A DNA stretch of 64,000 nt from Streptomyces iakyrus. GTDB lineage: Bacteria; Actinomycetota; Actinomycetes; Streptomycetales; Streptomycetaceae. The notes under the pieces were generated by a model, which had not been told where the DNA came from, did no database searches, and saw nothing but the letters and a program-made list of their open reading frames with translations. The stretch is from positions 124,001 through 188,000 of the forward strand of contig NZ_JNXI01000016.1 of assembly GCF_000717055.1 (NCBI RefSeq). The letters run 5' to 3'. Both the position numbers and the translations under genes were made by a program. Of this stretch, positions 24,909 through 32,852 are shown piece by piece (the first letter of the stretch is position 1; each line of letters starts with the position of its first letter).

Positions 24909-26137
24909 GACTCCCTCCTGCGCCGGAAGCTCACCGGCCCGCGGCCCGCCTTGTGGGCGCCGTCCGCCGCTTTGACCAGCCCCAGCTCCCCCGCCAGCCC
25001 CCACAGGGCCTGCTTAACCGAGCTCTTGTTCTCCAGTTCGTGGATGCGGCCCGCGTCCACGACGCTCTGCAGTTCCTTGAAGTTGGCGGGGACGACGGTG
25101 GCCGCGACGGCCGTGCCGGTGATCTTCTGGATCAGGGGCGGCTGGATCTCCGTGGCGCGGCTGTGCCGGTTGACGACGACGGTCGTCTCCTCGGCCTTGC
25201 GGATCTGCAACCGGTCCCACATCCGCACGGCTCGTTTGGCGCCCCGTACGGCGACCACGTCCGGCGTGGTGATCAGCAGGGCCCGGTCGGCCATCTCCAC
25301 GGCCGCCGCGCCGGCGCCGCCGAGCTGGGCGCCGCAGTCGATGACGACGACCTCGTAGCGGGAGCGCAGGGCGCTGACGATCTGCCGGGCGGCGCGGTCG
25401 GTGACGTCCTCGCCGCGTTCCCCTTCGGCGGGGGCGAGCAGGAGGGCGAGTCCGGTGTCGTGCCGGAAGACGGCGTCGGCCAGGACGCGCGGGGAGATGT
25501 CGGTGATGGCGGCCAGGTCGACGACCGAGCGGCGGAACTGGACGTCCAGGTAGGAGGCGATGTCGCCGGTCTGGAGGTCCATGTCGACCAGGGCGGTGCT
25601 GCGGCCGGAGGCCTGGGCGGCCAGGGCCAGCTGGATGGCGGTCAGGGTCGTTCCGGTGCCGCCCTTCGCGCCGCTGACCGTGACGACGGTGCCGCCGACG
25701 CCGGTGAACACGTCGCCGCCGGCGCCCAGGTGCCGTCGTACGCCGACGGACCACTGGGCGACCGCCTGGACGCGGCTGGCGAGTTCCTCGTAGCTGAGCG
25801 GCAGGGCGACCAGGCCGCGGGCGCCGTAGTCCATGGCGGCCTGGAAGAGGCCGGGGCTCGCGTCGGAGGTGACGAGGATGACGCCGACGGCCGGGAAGCG
25901 CAGGGCCACTTCGCGGATCAGCTCCAGCGCGGGGACCGGGCCGATCCGCTCGTGGACGATCACGACCTCCGGCAGCTCGTCGACCGACTCGGCGGCCAGC
26001 CGCGCGAGGGTGTCGATGAGCTGGGTGGAGTCGACCACGGGGGCGACGGGCTCGGCGTCCGGCAGCTGGCTGAGCAGCGTCGTGACGGACCGGACCGCGT
26101 CCGCGTCACCGACTGCCGGGAGGATCCTCGTGGGCAT
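24905..26137 (-). CDS. tadZ: TadZ/CpaE pilus-localising ATPase
   Basis: A 410-residue MinD/ParA-superfamily protein. The N-terminal ~130 residues form an atypical receiver-like domain ('VILVTSDASPGLFQAAMDYGARG'). The ATPase domain has the deviant Walker A 'SGAKGGTGTT' near 155-164, 'ALVDMDLQTGDI' and 'EVVVIDCGAQLG'. TadZ/CpaE proteins position the Tad machine at a defined cell site. It is 9 bp downstream of cpaB and overlaps tadE. Confidence 0.92.
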   Translation of the reverse strand: MPTRILPAVGDADAVRSVTTLLSQLPDAEPVAPVVDSTQLIDTLARLAAESVDELPEVVIVHERIGPVPALELIREVALRFPAVGVILVTSDASPGLFQAAMDYGARGLVALPLSYEELASRVQAVAQWSVGVRRHLGAGGDVFTGVGGTVVTVSGAKGGTGTTLTAIQLALAAQASGRSTALVDMDLQTGDIASYLDVQFRRSVVDLAAITDISPRVLADAVFRHDTGLALLLAPAEGERGEDVTDRAARQIVSALRSRYEVVVIDCGAQLGGAGAAAVEMADRALLITTPDVVAVRGAKRAVRMWDRLQIRKAEETTVVVNRHSRATEIQPPLIQKITGTAVAATVVPANFKELQSVVDAGRIHELENKSSVKQALWGLAGELGLVKAADGAHKAGRGPVSFRRRRES

Positions 26138-26146
26138 GGCAGCCTC

Positions 26147-26854
26147 TCACTTGTCCTTCGCGAGTTCGTACGTCCGGTCCCGCTCGGGGACAGTGGTGTC
26201 GCTGCCGGGCGCGACGAGGGCGAGCCGGACCCGCTTGGCGAACGACTCGGCGTAGGTGATGCGCTGGGCGTCGAGGGCGGACAGCGCGAAGGTGATCGGG
26301 ACGGCGTCGGTGGGCTGCTGGGTGCGGTTGCCCTCGTCGGGCTTGAGCGCGGTCAGTTCGCCGACGTCGAGGACCTTGGCGTTGGTGACGATGATCTTCG
26401 ACTGGTCGGGGTCGCCCTCGCGCGCGCCCTCGAAGGTGGCGTAGACGTTGACCGCGGCGCCGGGCGTGATCTTGCCGGCCACGCCGGTCGCCGAGTCGAT
26501 CATGATGGCGACCTCCTGCTGGCCGGGCTGGAGGGCCGGCTGGCGGACGATCATGTCGGACTGGAGAAGGGAGCCCGCTTCCAGCGTGGTCACGGCGATC
26601 TTGCCCTGGATCTCCCGCAGGTCGGTGACCGCGTTGTCGGACAGCCACCGTTCGGGCATCTTGATCTTCTCGAACTGGCCCGTGCTGAGGGTGGTGTAGG
26701 GCGGCACGTCGGATTTCAGCCGGTAGGCGGTGACCTCGGGGCCGACTTTCGACTTCACGTCACTGATGACGGAGAGCACGCCGGCGAAGGCGCCGAGGGC
26801 GCAGACGACCGACAGGAGCAGGAGAATCACGCCGCGGCGCTGACGGGAGTTCAT
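26147..26854 (-). CDS. cpaB: CpaB/RcpC SAF-domain pilus protein
   Basis: A 235-residue membrane-anchored protein. The N-terminal helix 'GVILLLLSVVCALGAFAGVL' is followed by an SAF domain ('AYRLKSDVPPYTTLSTGQFEKIKMP') and the RcpC/CpaB region ('GVAGKITPGAAVNVYATFEG'). In Gram-negatives CpaB works with the secretin. Here there is no outer membrane, so a role at the extracellular face of the platform or wall is inferred. It lies 70 bp downstream of the zinc-ribbon gene in the same direction. Confidence 0.9.
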   Translation of the reverse strand: MNSRQRRGVILLLLSVVCALGAFAGVLSVISDVKSKVGPEVTAYRLKSDVPPYTTLSTGQFEKIKMPERWLSDNAVTDLREIQGKIAVTTLEAGSLLQSDMIVRQPALQPGQQEVAIMIDSATGVAGKITPGAAVNVYATFEGAREGDPDQSKIIVTNAKVLDVGELTALKPDEGNRTQQPTDAVPITFALSALDAQRITYAESFAKRVRLALVAPGSDTTVPERDRTYELAKDK

Positions 26855-26924
26855 GAACCGGACAACCTCGTTGGGGATATCGGTCGGGCGGGATCGGAAC
26901 AGTGCTGACGAGCGGTGTCAGGCC

Positions 26925-27791
26925 TCACCCGACGGCCGTCCGGTTCTCCAGCTGCTTGCGCGGCGGGCCGTCGTGGACGGGGGGCGTGGCCGAGCAGAAC
27001 ACGCACCGGTCGCCGATGACGTCGATGCCGCACCAGTGGCACTGGCTGCGCCGGACGGAGGTGACCAGCTGGTAGAGGACGGACAGGTCGGGCAGGTAGC
27101 TGCAGAACTCGACGAGCTTGCCGGTGCCCCACCAGGCGGGCGACTCGGCCGGCAGCTGGGTCTCGCGCAGCCCCTGCACCTTCCAGGAGGGGGCGAGGGT
27201 GGTGGTGACCCAGTCGGACGGGAGCTGGCCCTTGGCGAGCAGCATCCAGGTGCCGAACTCGGGGCCGGGGAGCCCGGCTTCGGGGGTGATCCGGACGAGG
27301 TGCGGTTCGGGGTGGGCCAGGACGCCGAACTGGCTGCCGGGCATCCAGGACTTGGCGTGCGACTTCAGGCCGACGGGGACGCGGTCGAGTCGGGCCACGG
27401 AGCCCAGCAGCGCGCCGGCGTGGATGTAGTGGACGAGCAGCCGGCCGGCCGAGGCGAGCACGCCGGGGCTGATGTCACAGGAGGCGAGCTGCCGTAACTG
27501 GCGGGCCAGGACGGCCAGTCCGAGGGGCGGCAGTTCCGGCCGGAACAGGGCGATCCGGTCGCTCTCCATGAGGGAGCGCAGGGTGTGCAGCCGCCGCTGC
27601 ACCGCGGTGGGCGCGGCCGGTGAGCAGACCACGATCACATGGCCGTGGTGCTCGACCAGGGCCTGCATCTCGGCCAGGACCTGCTCCAGGGGGCGTCGTT
27701 CGACGTCCCGCAGCACGACGGCGGGCAGGGTGCGTTCGTCCTGTGGTGGCAGCGCCATGTCGGCGCTGGTCACGGCAATGGCAGTTGGCAC
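26925..27791 (-). CDS. tad-associated conserved protein with C-terminal zinc ribbon
   Basis: A 288-residue soluble protein, GTG start. A Rossmann-like N-terminal part has 'GHVIVVCSPAAPTAVQRRLHTL'. The C-terminus has a four-Cys pattern 'CHWCG...CVFC' (two CxxC pairs 12 residues apart) that should bind zinc. No enzyme family is recognised. It is the promoter-proximal gene of the long tad operon, so it is likely to be a component or regulator of the pilus system. Confidence 0.72.
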   Translation of the reverse strand: MPTAIAVTSADMALPPQDERTLPAVVLRDVERRPLEQVLAEMQALVEHHGHVIVVCSPAAPTAVQRRLHTLRSLMESDRIALFRPELPPLGLAVLARQLRQLASCDISPGVLASAGRLLVHYIHAGALLGSVARLDRVPVGLKSHAKSWMPGSQFGVLAHPEPHLVRITPEAGLPGPEFGTWMLLAKGQLPSDWVTTTLAPSWKVQGLRETQLPAESPAWWGTGKLVEFCSYLPDLSVLYQLVTSVRRSQCHWCGIDVIGDRCVFCSATPPVHDGPPRKQLENRTAVG

Positions 27792-28152
27792 GCGCAGCTC
27801 CCCGTTTCCCCATGCCCGTCGGAACGCCGCGTGTCACTCCGGCGCACCGTGTCGACTTCACTGCGTGACTACCTCAGCACTGTAACCACGGCTCTGTGAC
27901 CGGAGAACAGCGTTTGTGTAGCTGGGGAGCAACTGTCGTTGCACAAGATGCGTCAAAACGGGGCAGGTTGAGCATCTTGCCGGTCGCGAGGGCGGTCCCG
28001 GGAGGCCCGGGGAGGTCCCGGGCGGTGGGCCCAGCGGGCCCAGTGTTGACGGTGGGCCTTCGTTTGGGCCCTGAGGCCCACGCCTGACGCGGCGTCGCCT
28101 CCCTACGCTCGCCGTCCCACAGGCACGTGGACCGGGCGAGGAGGGATGCCGT
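27792..28152. other. 361-bp divergent region between the tad operon and the 28153 operon
   Basis: It must carry the promoter for the leftward tad operon, where no clear hexamers were seen, and that of the rightward operon. The right half contains the GGGCCC-box array listed separately. No small gene is apparent. Confidence 0.5.
28027..28109 (+). promoter_or_regulatory. GGGCCC-box promoter of the 28153 operon
   Basis: Five boxes lie at 28027-28032, 28036-28041, 28054-28059 (GGGCCT), 28066-28071 and 28074-28079 (AGGCCC). They precede TACGCT at 28104-28109 with 24 bp between the last box and the hexamer. The 13-base block CCTCCCTACGCTC here is also found at the toxin promoter. Confidence 0.65.
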
Positions 28153-29712
28153 GTGACGGACGGGGGCGGCATACGGGCGTACGGACACCGACCGGTCTTC
28201 GACGACCGGGGGGCGACCGGCACCGAGTACCTCGGGATGGTCGTCGTCAGCGCGGCGGTCGTCCTGGCGCTCTCGGCGACCGGAGTCGGGCAGCTGGTCT
28301 ACGACAGGATCGCCACGCAGGTCTGCCGGGTGGCCGGCGGCGGCGACTGCGGGACGGGCGGGCCCGGGCCGGACAAGCCGCTCACCGACACGGACTTCGA
28401 ACCGGCGCTGTGCCAGGTCTCGTCCGTCACCGACAAGGCGGGCTCCAAGGCGAAGATCTTCTTCTGGGAGATCGGCAAGGAGTACGGCTTCCAGGAGCAG
28501 CACCTGAAGGCGAAGACGGACGTCAACGGCGACGGCAAGGTCGACGACAGCGACCAGTTGGTCTACCTGACTTTCACGGACGCGTCCTCGGTCGCCGCGA
28601 AGAAGGACTTCAAGCCGGGCATGAAGGTCGGCAAGTTCGGCGCCGACAAGGTGGAGCTGGGGCTCGGCATCAAGGTGACCAACGGCGACACCTGGGTGTT
28701 CCAGAGCCCGGAGGAGGCCCAGCGCTTCCGGGACGACGTGGAGAAGCTCCAGATGTACGAGATGCGGCGCACCATGCCGGGCGGCGCGGAGGCGAGCGTC
28801 GGCGACAGCATCCTCTACCTCTTCGGCACGGGACCCCTCAAGGACGAGGAGGACACCCAGAACCGGATCAAGGAGCACCTCGGCGACAACCGGAAGATCA
28901 CCTACGGCAAGGTGGGCCTGGAGGCATCGGCGTCGGCGGGCCTGAAGATCTCGGCGGGCGACGAGAAGAAGCTGAGCGCCGCGCTCGGCGGCACCTTCAA
29001 GTACTCCCCCGAGGTCACCTGGACCGACAACGCCTACAAGAACACCAAGTCGTACACGTACTCCTCGTCCATCGAGTACGGCTCCAAGGTGGGGTACGAG
29101 GCGGGCCCGCTCAGCGGCGAGTACGCGGCGAACACCACGCAGACCGGCACCATCACGGTCACCTACGACAAGAAGACCGGGAAGCTGGTCCGCGTCGACA
29201 TGACCCGCACCGTCGAGGAGGGCGGCCAGAAGGACGGCGCCAAGGCCGGGGGCGACAACGGGCAGAAGGACGGCGACAAGCGGGGCGGGAACGCCGGCGT
29301 GAAGGGCACCGACTCGCAGACCGGCATCGAGATCGTCACCAACACCCTGACCTTCGACCCGGGTCCGGCCGGGGACCGGGACCGGGCGGTCGCCGAGCGG
29401 TGGCTGGACAGCAGCAACGAGCAGGTCGCCACACCCTTCCAGTACATGTTCTCCGACCACGCGCCCACGGCCCGGCCGGGCGCCGACGACCCCTTCGGGC
29501 AGCTGATGTTCGACCGGGGCAAGTCGAGCCGGATGACGTACACGGGCGATGTGAACGCGGCCGAGTACGGCTTCGAGTTGAATCTGGGGCTCAGTCTGGG
29601 CATGACGATCAGCACGGAGAAGAAGGCGGAGACCCTGACCGACGCCCGGTTCCTGGGGGCGCCCCGCGGGGACGGCCGTTCCTATCTTCCCTACAGCTAC
29701 TGTGCGAACTGA
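28153..29712 (+). CDS. large secreted protein with Flp-type prepilin head
   Basis: A 519-residue protein. The GTG at 28153 follows GGAGGG. Residues 14-50 form a class III signal: 'FDDRG' then 'ATGTEYLGMVVVSAAVVLALS', with Glu at +5. The rest is predicted extracellular. It has three Cys near 58-87, an EF-hand/dockerin-like calcium loop at about 123-134 ('DVNGDGKVDDSD'), a beta-rich Tyr/Lys middle, a Gly/Lys/Asp linker near 360-385 and a final Cys three residues from the end. No known enzymatic domain is seen. It may be a very large minor pilin, a tip adhesin or an effector. Confidence 0.82.
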   Translation: MTDGGGIRAYGHRPVFDDRGATGTEYLGMVVVSAAVVLALSATGVGQLVYDRIATQVCRVAGGGDCGTGGPGPDKPLTDTDFEPALCQVSSVTDKAGSKAKIFFWEIGKEYGFQEQHLKAKTDVNGDGKVDDSDQLVYLTFTDASSVAAKKDFKPGMKVGKFGADKVELGLGIKVTNGDTWVFQSPEEAQRFRDDVEKLQMYEMRRTMPGGAEASVGDSILYLFGTGPLKDEEDTQNRIKEHLGDNRKITYGKVGLEASASAGLKISAGDEKKLSAALGGTFKYSPEVTWTDNAYKNTKSYTYSSSIEYGSKVGYEAGPLSGEYAANTTQTGTITVTYDKKTGKLVRVDMTRTVEEGGQKDGAKAGGDNGQKDGDKRGGNAGVKGTDSQTGIEIVTNTLTFDPGPAGDRDRAVAERWLDSSNEQVATPFQYMFSDHAPTARPGADDPFGQLMFDRGKSSRMTYTGDVNAAEYGFELNLGLSLGMTISTEKKAETLTDARFLGAPRGDGRSYLPYSYCAN

Positions 29713-29732
29713 CGAGACGGGAGCCCCTGCCG

Positions 29733-30293
29733 ATGAAGACCCGCCGTGCCCGCCTGGCCGCCGCCCTGCTGACGACCGCCCTGGCCCTGACCGGCTGCGG
29801 CGGCACCGACTCCGGCGCGGGCTCGGTGCCCGAGGGCTGGGGGACGCTGAAGACGAAGGGTGTCGACGTGTCGTACCCGAAGGGCTACAAAGAGCAGAGC
29901 GCTGCCGAACGAGGCAAGCACAACGCCGCGGCGGCGGTGCGCACGGAGGGCGGGAAGAAGGTCTCGGTCATCACCGTGCAGCTCGCCTTCACCGAGGCGA
30001 ACTCGGCCGAGCAGGCCGCGATCGCCGCCGAGGCGGGCATCCAGCTGGGTGCGAAGGTCGAGGGCCAGAAGGACGTCGACCTGGCCGGTGCGGACGGGGC
30101 GAAGCGGATCGACTTCTCCTTCAAGGCGACCGGCGAGGACGGCGGGCCGGCGGCGGGCACCCCGGTCGAGGGCGTGATCCTGGCGGGCCTGGACTCGGCC
30201 GACACGGCCTTCGCGATCCGGATCGACGCACAGCGCGGGTCGCTGCCGGACGCGGACCTGGACCGGATCATCGACTCGGTCGAGGTGCACTAG
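29733..30293 (+). CDS. lipoprotein of the 28153 operon
   Basis: A 186-residue lipoprotein, ATG 20 bp after the previous stop with GGGAG upstream. The signal peptide 'RLAAALLTTALALTGC' has lipobox LTGC. The rest resembles small LpqN/lipoprotein folds ('GWGTLKTKGVDVSYPKGYKEQ', 'IDFSFKATGED'), with no catalytic residues visible. It is probably extracellular and membrane anchored, acting beside the large pilin-headed protein. Confidence 0.82.
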   Translation: MKTRRARLAAALLTTALALTGCGGTDSGAGSVPEGWGTLKTKGVDVSYPKGYKEQSAAERGKHNAAAAVRTEGGKKVSVITVQLAFTEANSAEQAAIAAEAGIQLGAKVEGQKDVDLAGADGAKRIDFSFKATGEDGGPAAGTPVEGVILAGLDSADTAFAIRIDAQRGSLPDADLDRIIDSVEVH

Positions 30294-30295
30294 CC

Positions 30296-30730
30296 GTGGA
30301 GGTGCCGGGCGCCGGATACGTCGTACTCGCCCTGCTGGTGGCGTTGTTCGGGACCCTGTCATGGAGGTACACGCGGCGGCTGGTGACGGTCGCGCGGGTG
30401 CTGCGGCGCGGGGTCCGGGCCGGGGGCGAGTGCGTCCGGGTGGAGACCGAGCCCTACGGCCGCTCCGACGCCCGGCGGCACTTCTTCGCCTTCCGTACGT
30501 CCGACGGCGCCAGGATCGAGTTCGAGGACCTGGCGGGCCTGTCGACGACGGAGGGCAGCGCGGTCACCGTCACCTACGACCCCCGCGATCCCGAGGGCAC
30601 GGCGACGGTGGCGGGCCGGGGCAGCTGGTCCCCGGTGCTCCAGGCGCTGGCCCTGGCCGCGGGCTGCGGCACGGCCACGGCCGGTTTCGCGATCCTGCTC
30701 TTCTTCGAGATCACCGGGGGCAATCGATGA
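30296..30730 (+). CDS. DUF3592-like membrane protein
   Basis: A 144-residue protein, GTG start two bases after the lipoprotein stop. An N-terminal helix (4-22) is followed by a basic turn, a beta domain ('HFFAFRTSDGARIEFEDLAG', 'AVTVTYDPRDPEGTA') and a C-terminal helix. This helix-barrel-helix layout matches DUF3592. Function is unknown. It is tightly coupled on both sides. Confidence 0.78.
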   Translation: MEVPGAGYVVLALLVALFGTLSWRYTRRLVTVARVLRRGVRAGGECVRVETEPYGRSDARRHFFAFRTSDGARIEFEDLAGLSTTEGSAVTVTYDPRDPEGTATVAGRGSWSPVLQALALAAGCGTATAGFAILLFFEITGGNR

Positions 30731-31116
30731 CGCTCGTGCGCTGCTGGGCCGTCGGCATCGTGGTGCTGGTCCTCACCGAGTACGTCCAGATGACGTTGAT
30801 CCACGACCCGTTGGTCGGCCCGGACGGGGTCGGCTCGTTCGGTGCCGCGCTGGCGCTGGTGCACCTGCCGAACCTGGTGTGTGTCGTGCTGGCGACCTGG
30901 GCGGCAGCGCGGGTGCATCCGGAGCCGTGGCGGGAAACGCCGGTGCGGCACCTGGCGGCGGCGTGCGCGGCTCCGGCGGCGGCACAGGTGCTGCTGCTGG
31001 CGTTGCGCCCGGACGTGCTGGACCCGGCGGGTGCGGCGTTGTGGATGTCCACGGGCGTGCTGCTGGCGGGATGCGCGGTAGGGCTGCTGCTCGAACGGTT
31101 GGTCTGGACCTCTTGA
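30727..31116 (+). CDS. small four-helix membrane protein
   Basis: 129 residues with four predicted membrane helices ('VLVLTEYVQMTLI', 'LPNLVCVVLATWAAARV', 'LAAACAAPAAAQVLLLAL', 'STGVLLAGCAVGLLLERL'). It overlaps the previous gene by ATGA. Not recognised. As the last gene of an operon headed by a secreted pilin-like protein it could be an immunity or assembly protein; this is speculative. Its 3' end contains the first DasR-like element of the chitinase promoter. Confidence 0.75.
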   Translation: MTLVRCWAVGIVVLVLTEYVQMTLIHDPLVGPDGVGSFGAALALVHLPNLVCVVLATWAAARVHPEPWRETPVRHLAAACAAPAAAQVLLLALRPDVLDPAGAALWMSTGVLLAGCAVGLLLERLVWTS

Positions 31117-31141
31117 CAGCCTCTTTGGTCTGGACCATTTT
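31100..31141 (+). promoter_or_regulatory. chitinase promoter with two DasR-type elements
   Basis: TGGTCTGGACCT (31100-31111) and TGGTCTGGACCA (31126-31137) flank a TTGACA -35 (31113-31118). CATTTT (31136-31141) is the likely -10 at 17-bp spacing. These 12-bp direct repeats are the known signature of Streptomyces chitinase promoters, controlled by the GntR regulator DasR in response to GlcNAc-6-phosphate. The ATG is only six bases beyond the -10. Confidence 0.85.
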
Positions 31142-31147
31142 CTTGTC

Positions 31148-32836
31148 ATGTCCCCACACAGACGATCCCTGCGGTTCTGGTCGGGTGCCGTCACGGCTGC
31201 CCTGGCCCTCACTCTCACGACCGTCGGCCAGGCGAACGCCGCCGACGTCAACAACGCCAGGAACGCCGGCTTCGAGGCGGGCCTGAGCGACTGGACCTGC
31301 TCGGCGGGCAGCGGCACGACGGTCTCCTCCCCGGTGCGCACCGGCACGGCCGCGCTGCGGGCGACCCCCGCCGGCCAGGACAACGCCCGGTGCACCCAGA
31401 CCGTGCGGGTGCAGCCCAACTCGACCTACGACCTGGGCGCCTGGGTGCGCGGCGGTTACGCCTATCTGGGCGTGACCGGCACCGGCACGACGGACGTGTC
31501 CACCTGGACGCCCGACTCCACCTCCTGGAAGCAGCTGTCGACGACGTTCCGGACCGGCGCGTCGACGACCTCGGTGACGGTGTACACGCACGGCTGGTAC
31601 GGCCAGGCCGCCTACTACGCCGACGACGTGTCGGTGGTCGGCCCCGACGGGGGCGGCGGCACCGACCCGGGCCCCACGGTCCCGGCCGCGCCGAGCGGAC
31701 TGCGCGTCTCCGGCACGACGTCCTCGTCCGTCTCGCTCGCCTGGACCCCCGTCTCCGGCGCCACGGGCTACACCGTCCACCGCGACGGCACGAAGGTCAC
31801 GGCGGTCTCCGGCACCTCGGCCACGGTGACCGGCCTCGCCGCCTCCACGTCGTACTCCTTCCAGGTCACGGCGACGAACGCGGCGGGTGAGTCGCCGAAG
31901 TCGGCGGCGGTGACGGGGACCACGAACAACACGTCCGGTCCTGGCCCCGCCCTCCCCAAGCACGCGGTGACCGGCTACTGGCAGAACTTCAACAACGGCG
32001 CGGCGGTCCAGAAGATCTCGGACGTGCCGTCCCACTACGACATCATCGCGGTGGCCTTCGCGGACGCCACGGGCACGCCGGGCGCGGTGTCCTTCACCCT
32101 CGACTCGGCCGGGCTGAACGGCTACACCGTCGACCGGTTCAAGGCCGATGTGAAGGCCAAGCAGGCGGCCGGCAAGAAGGTCATCATCTCGGTCGGCGGC
32201 GAGCGCGGCACGGTCACCGTCAACGACGCGGCCTCCGCGACGAACTTCGCCAACAGCGTCTGGTCCGTGATGCAGGAGTACGGCTTCGACGGCGTCGACA
32301 TCGACCTGGAGAACGGCCTCAACTCGACCTACATGACGCAGGCCCTGCGCGCCCTGTCCGCGAAGGCGGGCCCGTCGCTGATCATCACGATGGCGCCGCA
32401 GACCATCGACATGCAGTCGACGTCGAACTCCTACTTCCAGACCGCGCTGAACATCAAGGACATCCTCACCGTCGTCAACATGCAGTACTACAACAGCGGT
32501 TCCATGCTCGGCTGCGACGGCAAGGTGTACAGCCAGGGCACGGTCGACTTCCTGACGGCCCTGGCCTGCATCCAGCTGGAGAACGGCCTCGCCCCCTCCC
32601 AGGTCGGGCTCGGCCTGCCCGCCTCCACCCGGGCGGCGGGCGGCGGCTACGTGTCGCCGACCGTGGTCAACAACGCCCTGGACTGTCTGACCAGGGCCAC
32701 CGACTGCGGCAGCTTCAAGCCGCCGCGGACCTACCCGGCCCTGCGGGGCGCGATGACCTGGTCGACCAACTGGGACGCCACCTCCGGCAACGCGTGGTCC
32801 AACGCCGTGGGACCGCACGTGGACGCGCTGCCGTAG
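31148..32836 (+). CDS. secreted family 18 chitinase
   Basis: A 562-residue exoenzyme. Signal peptide 1-31 (ends ANA). A carbohydrate-binding beta-sandwich spans about 33-165 ('NAGFEAGLSDWTC'), a fibronectin III module about 172-258, and a GH18 catalytic domain 268-562. The catalytic motif is D381-G-V-D-I-D-L-E388, with Glu388 as the acid. 'YWQNFNNGA' and 'MTWSTNWD' are typical of bacterial GH18 exo/endochitinases. It hydrolyses beta-1,4-GlcNAc polymers. No ribosome binding site precedes the ATG and the promoter is almost on top of it, so translation is likely leaderless. Confidence 0.95.
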   Translation: MSPHRRSLRFWSGAVTAALALTLTTVGQANAADVNNARNAGFEAGLSDWTCSAGSGTTVSSPVRTGTAALRATPAGQDNARCTQTVRVQPNSTYDLGAWVRGGYAYLGVTGTGTTDVSTWTPDSTSWKQLSTTFRTGASTTSVTVYTHGWYGQAAYYADDVSVVGPDGGGGTDPGPTVPAAPSGLRVSGTTSSSVSLAWTPVSGATGYTVHRDGTKVTAVSGTSATVTGLAASTSYSFQVTATNAAGESPKSAAVTGTTNNTSGPGPALPKHAVTGYWQNFNNGAAVQKISDVPSHYDIIAVAFADATGTPGAVSFTLDSAGLNGYTVDRFKADVKAKQAAGKKVIISVGGERGTVTVNDAASATNFANSVWSVMQEYGFDGVDIDLENGLNSTYMTQALRALSAKAGPSLIITMAPQTIDMQSTSNSYFQTALNIKDILTVVNMQYYNSGSMLGCDGKVYSQGTVDFLTALACIQLENGLAPSQVGLGLPASTRAAGGGYVSPTVVNNALDCLTRATDCGSFKPPRTYPALRGAMTWSTNWDATSGNAWSNAVGPHVDALP

Positions 32837-32852
32837 CCGGCGTCCCCTCGCC

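Noticed and set aside
28146..29732. Upstream part of the frame that runs from ATG 28146 into the lipoprotein at 29733
   Set aside because: It is the +1 shadow of the 519-residue pilin-headed gene; the real lipoprotein starts at 29733 with its own signal peptide.
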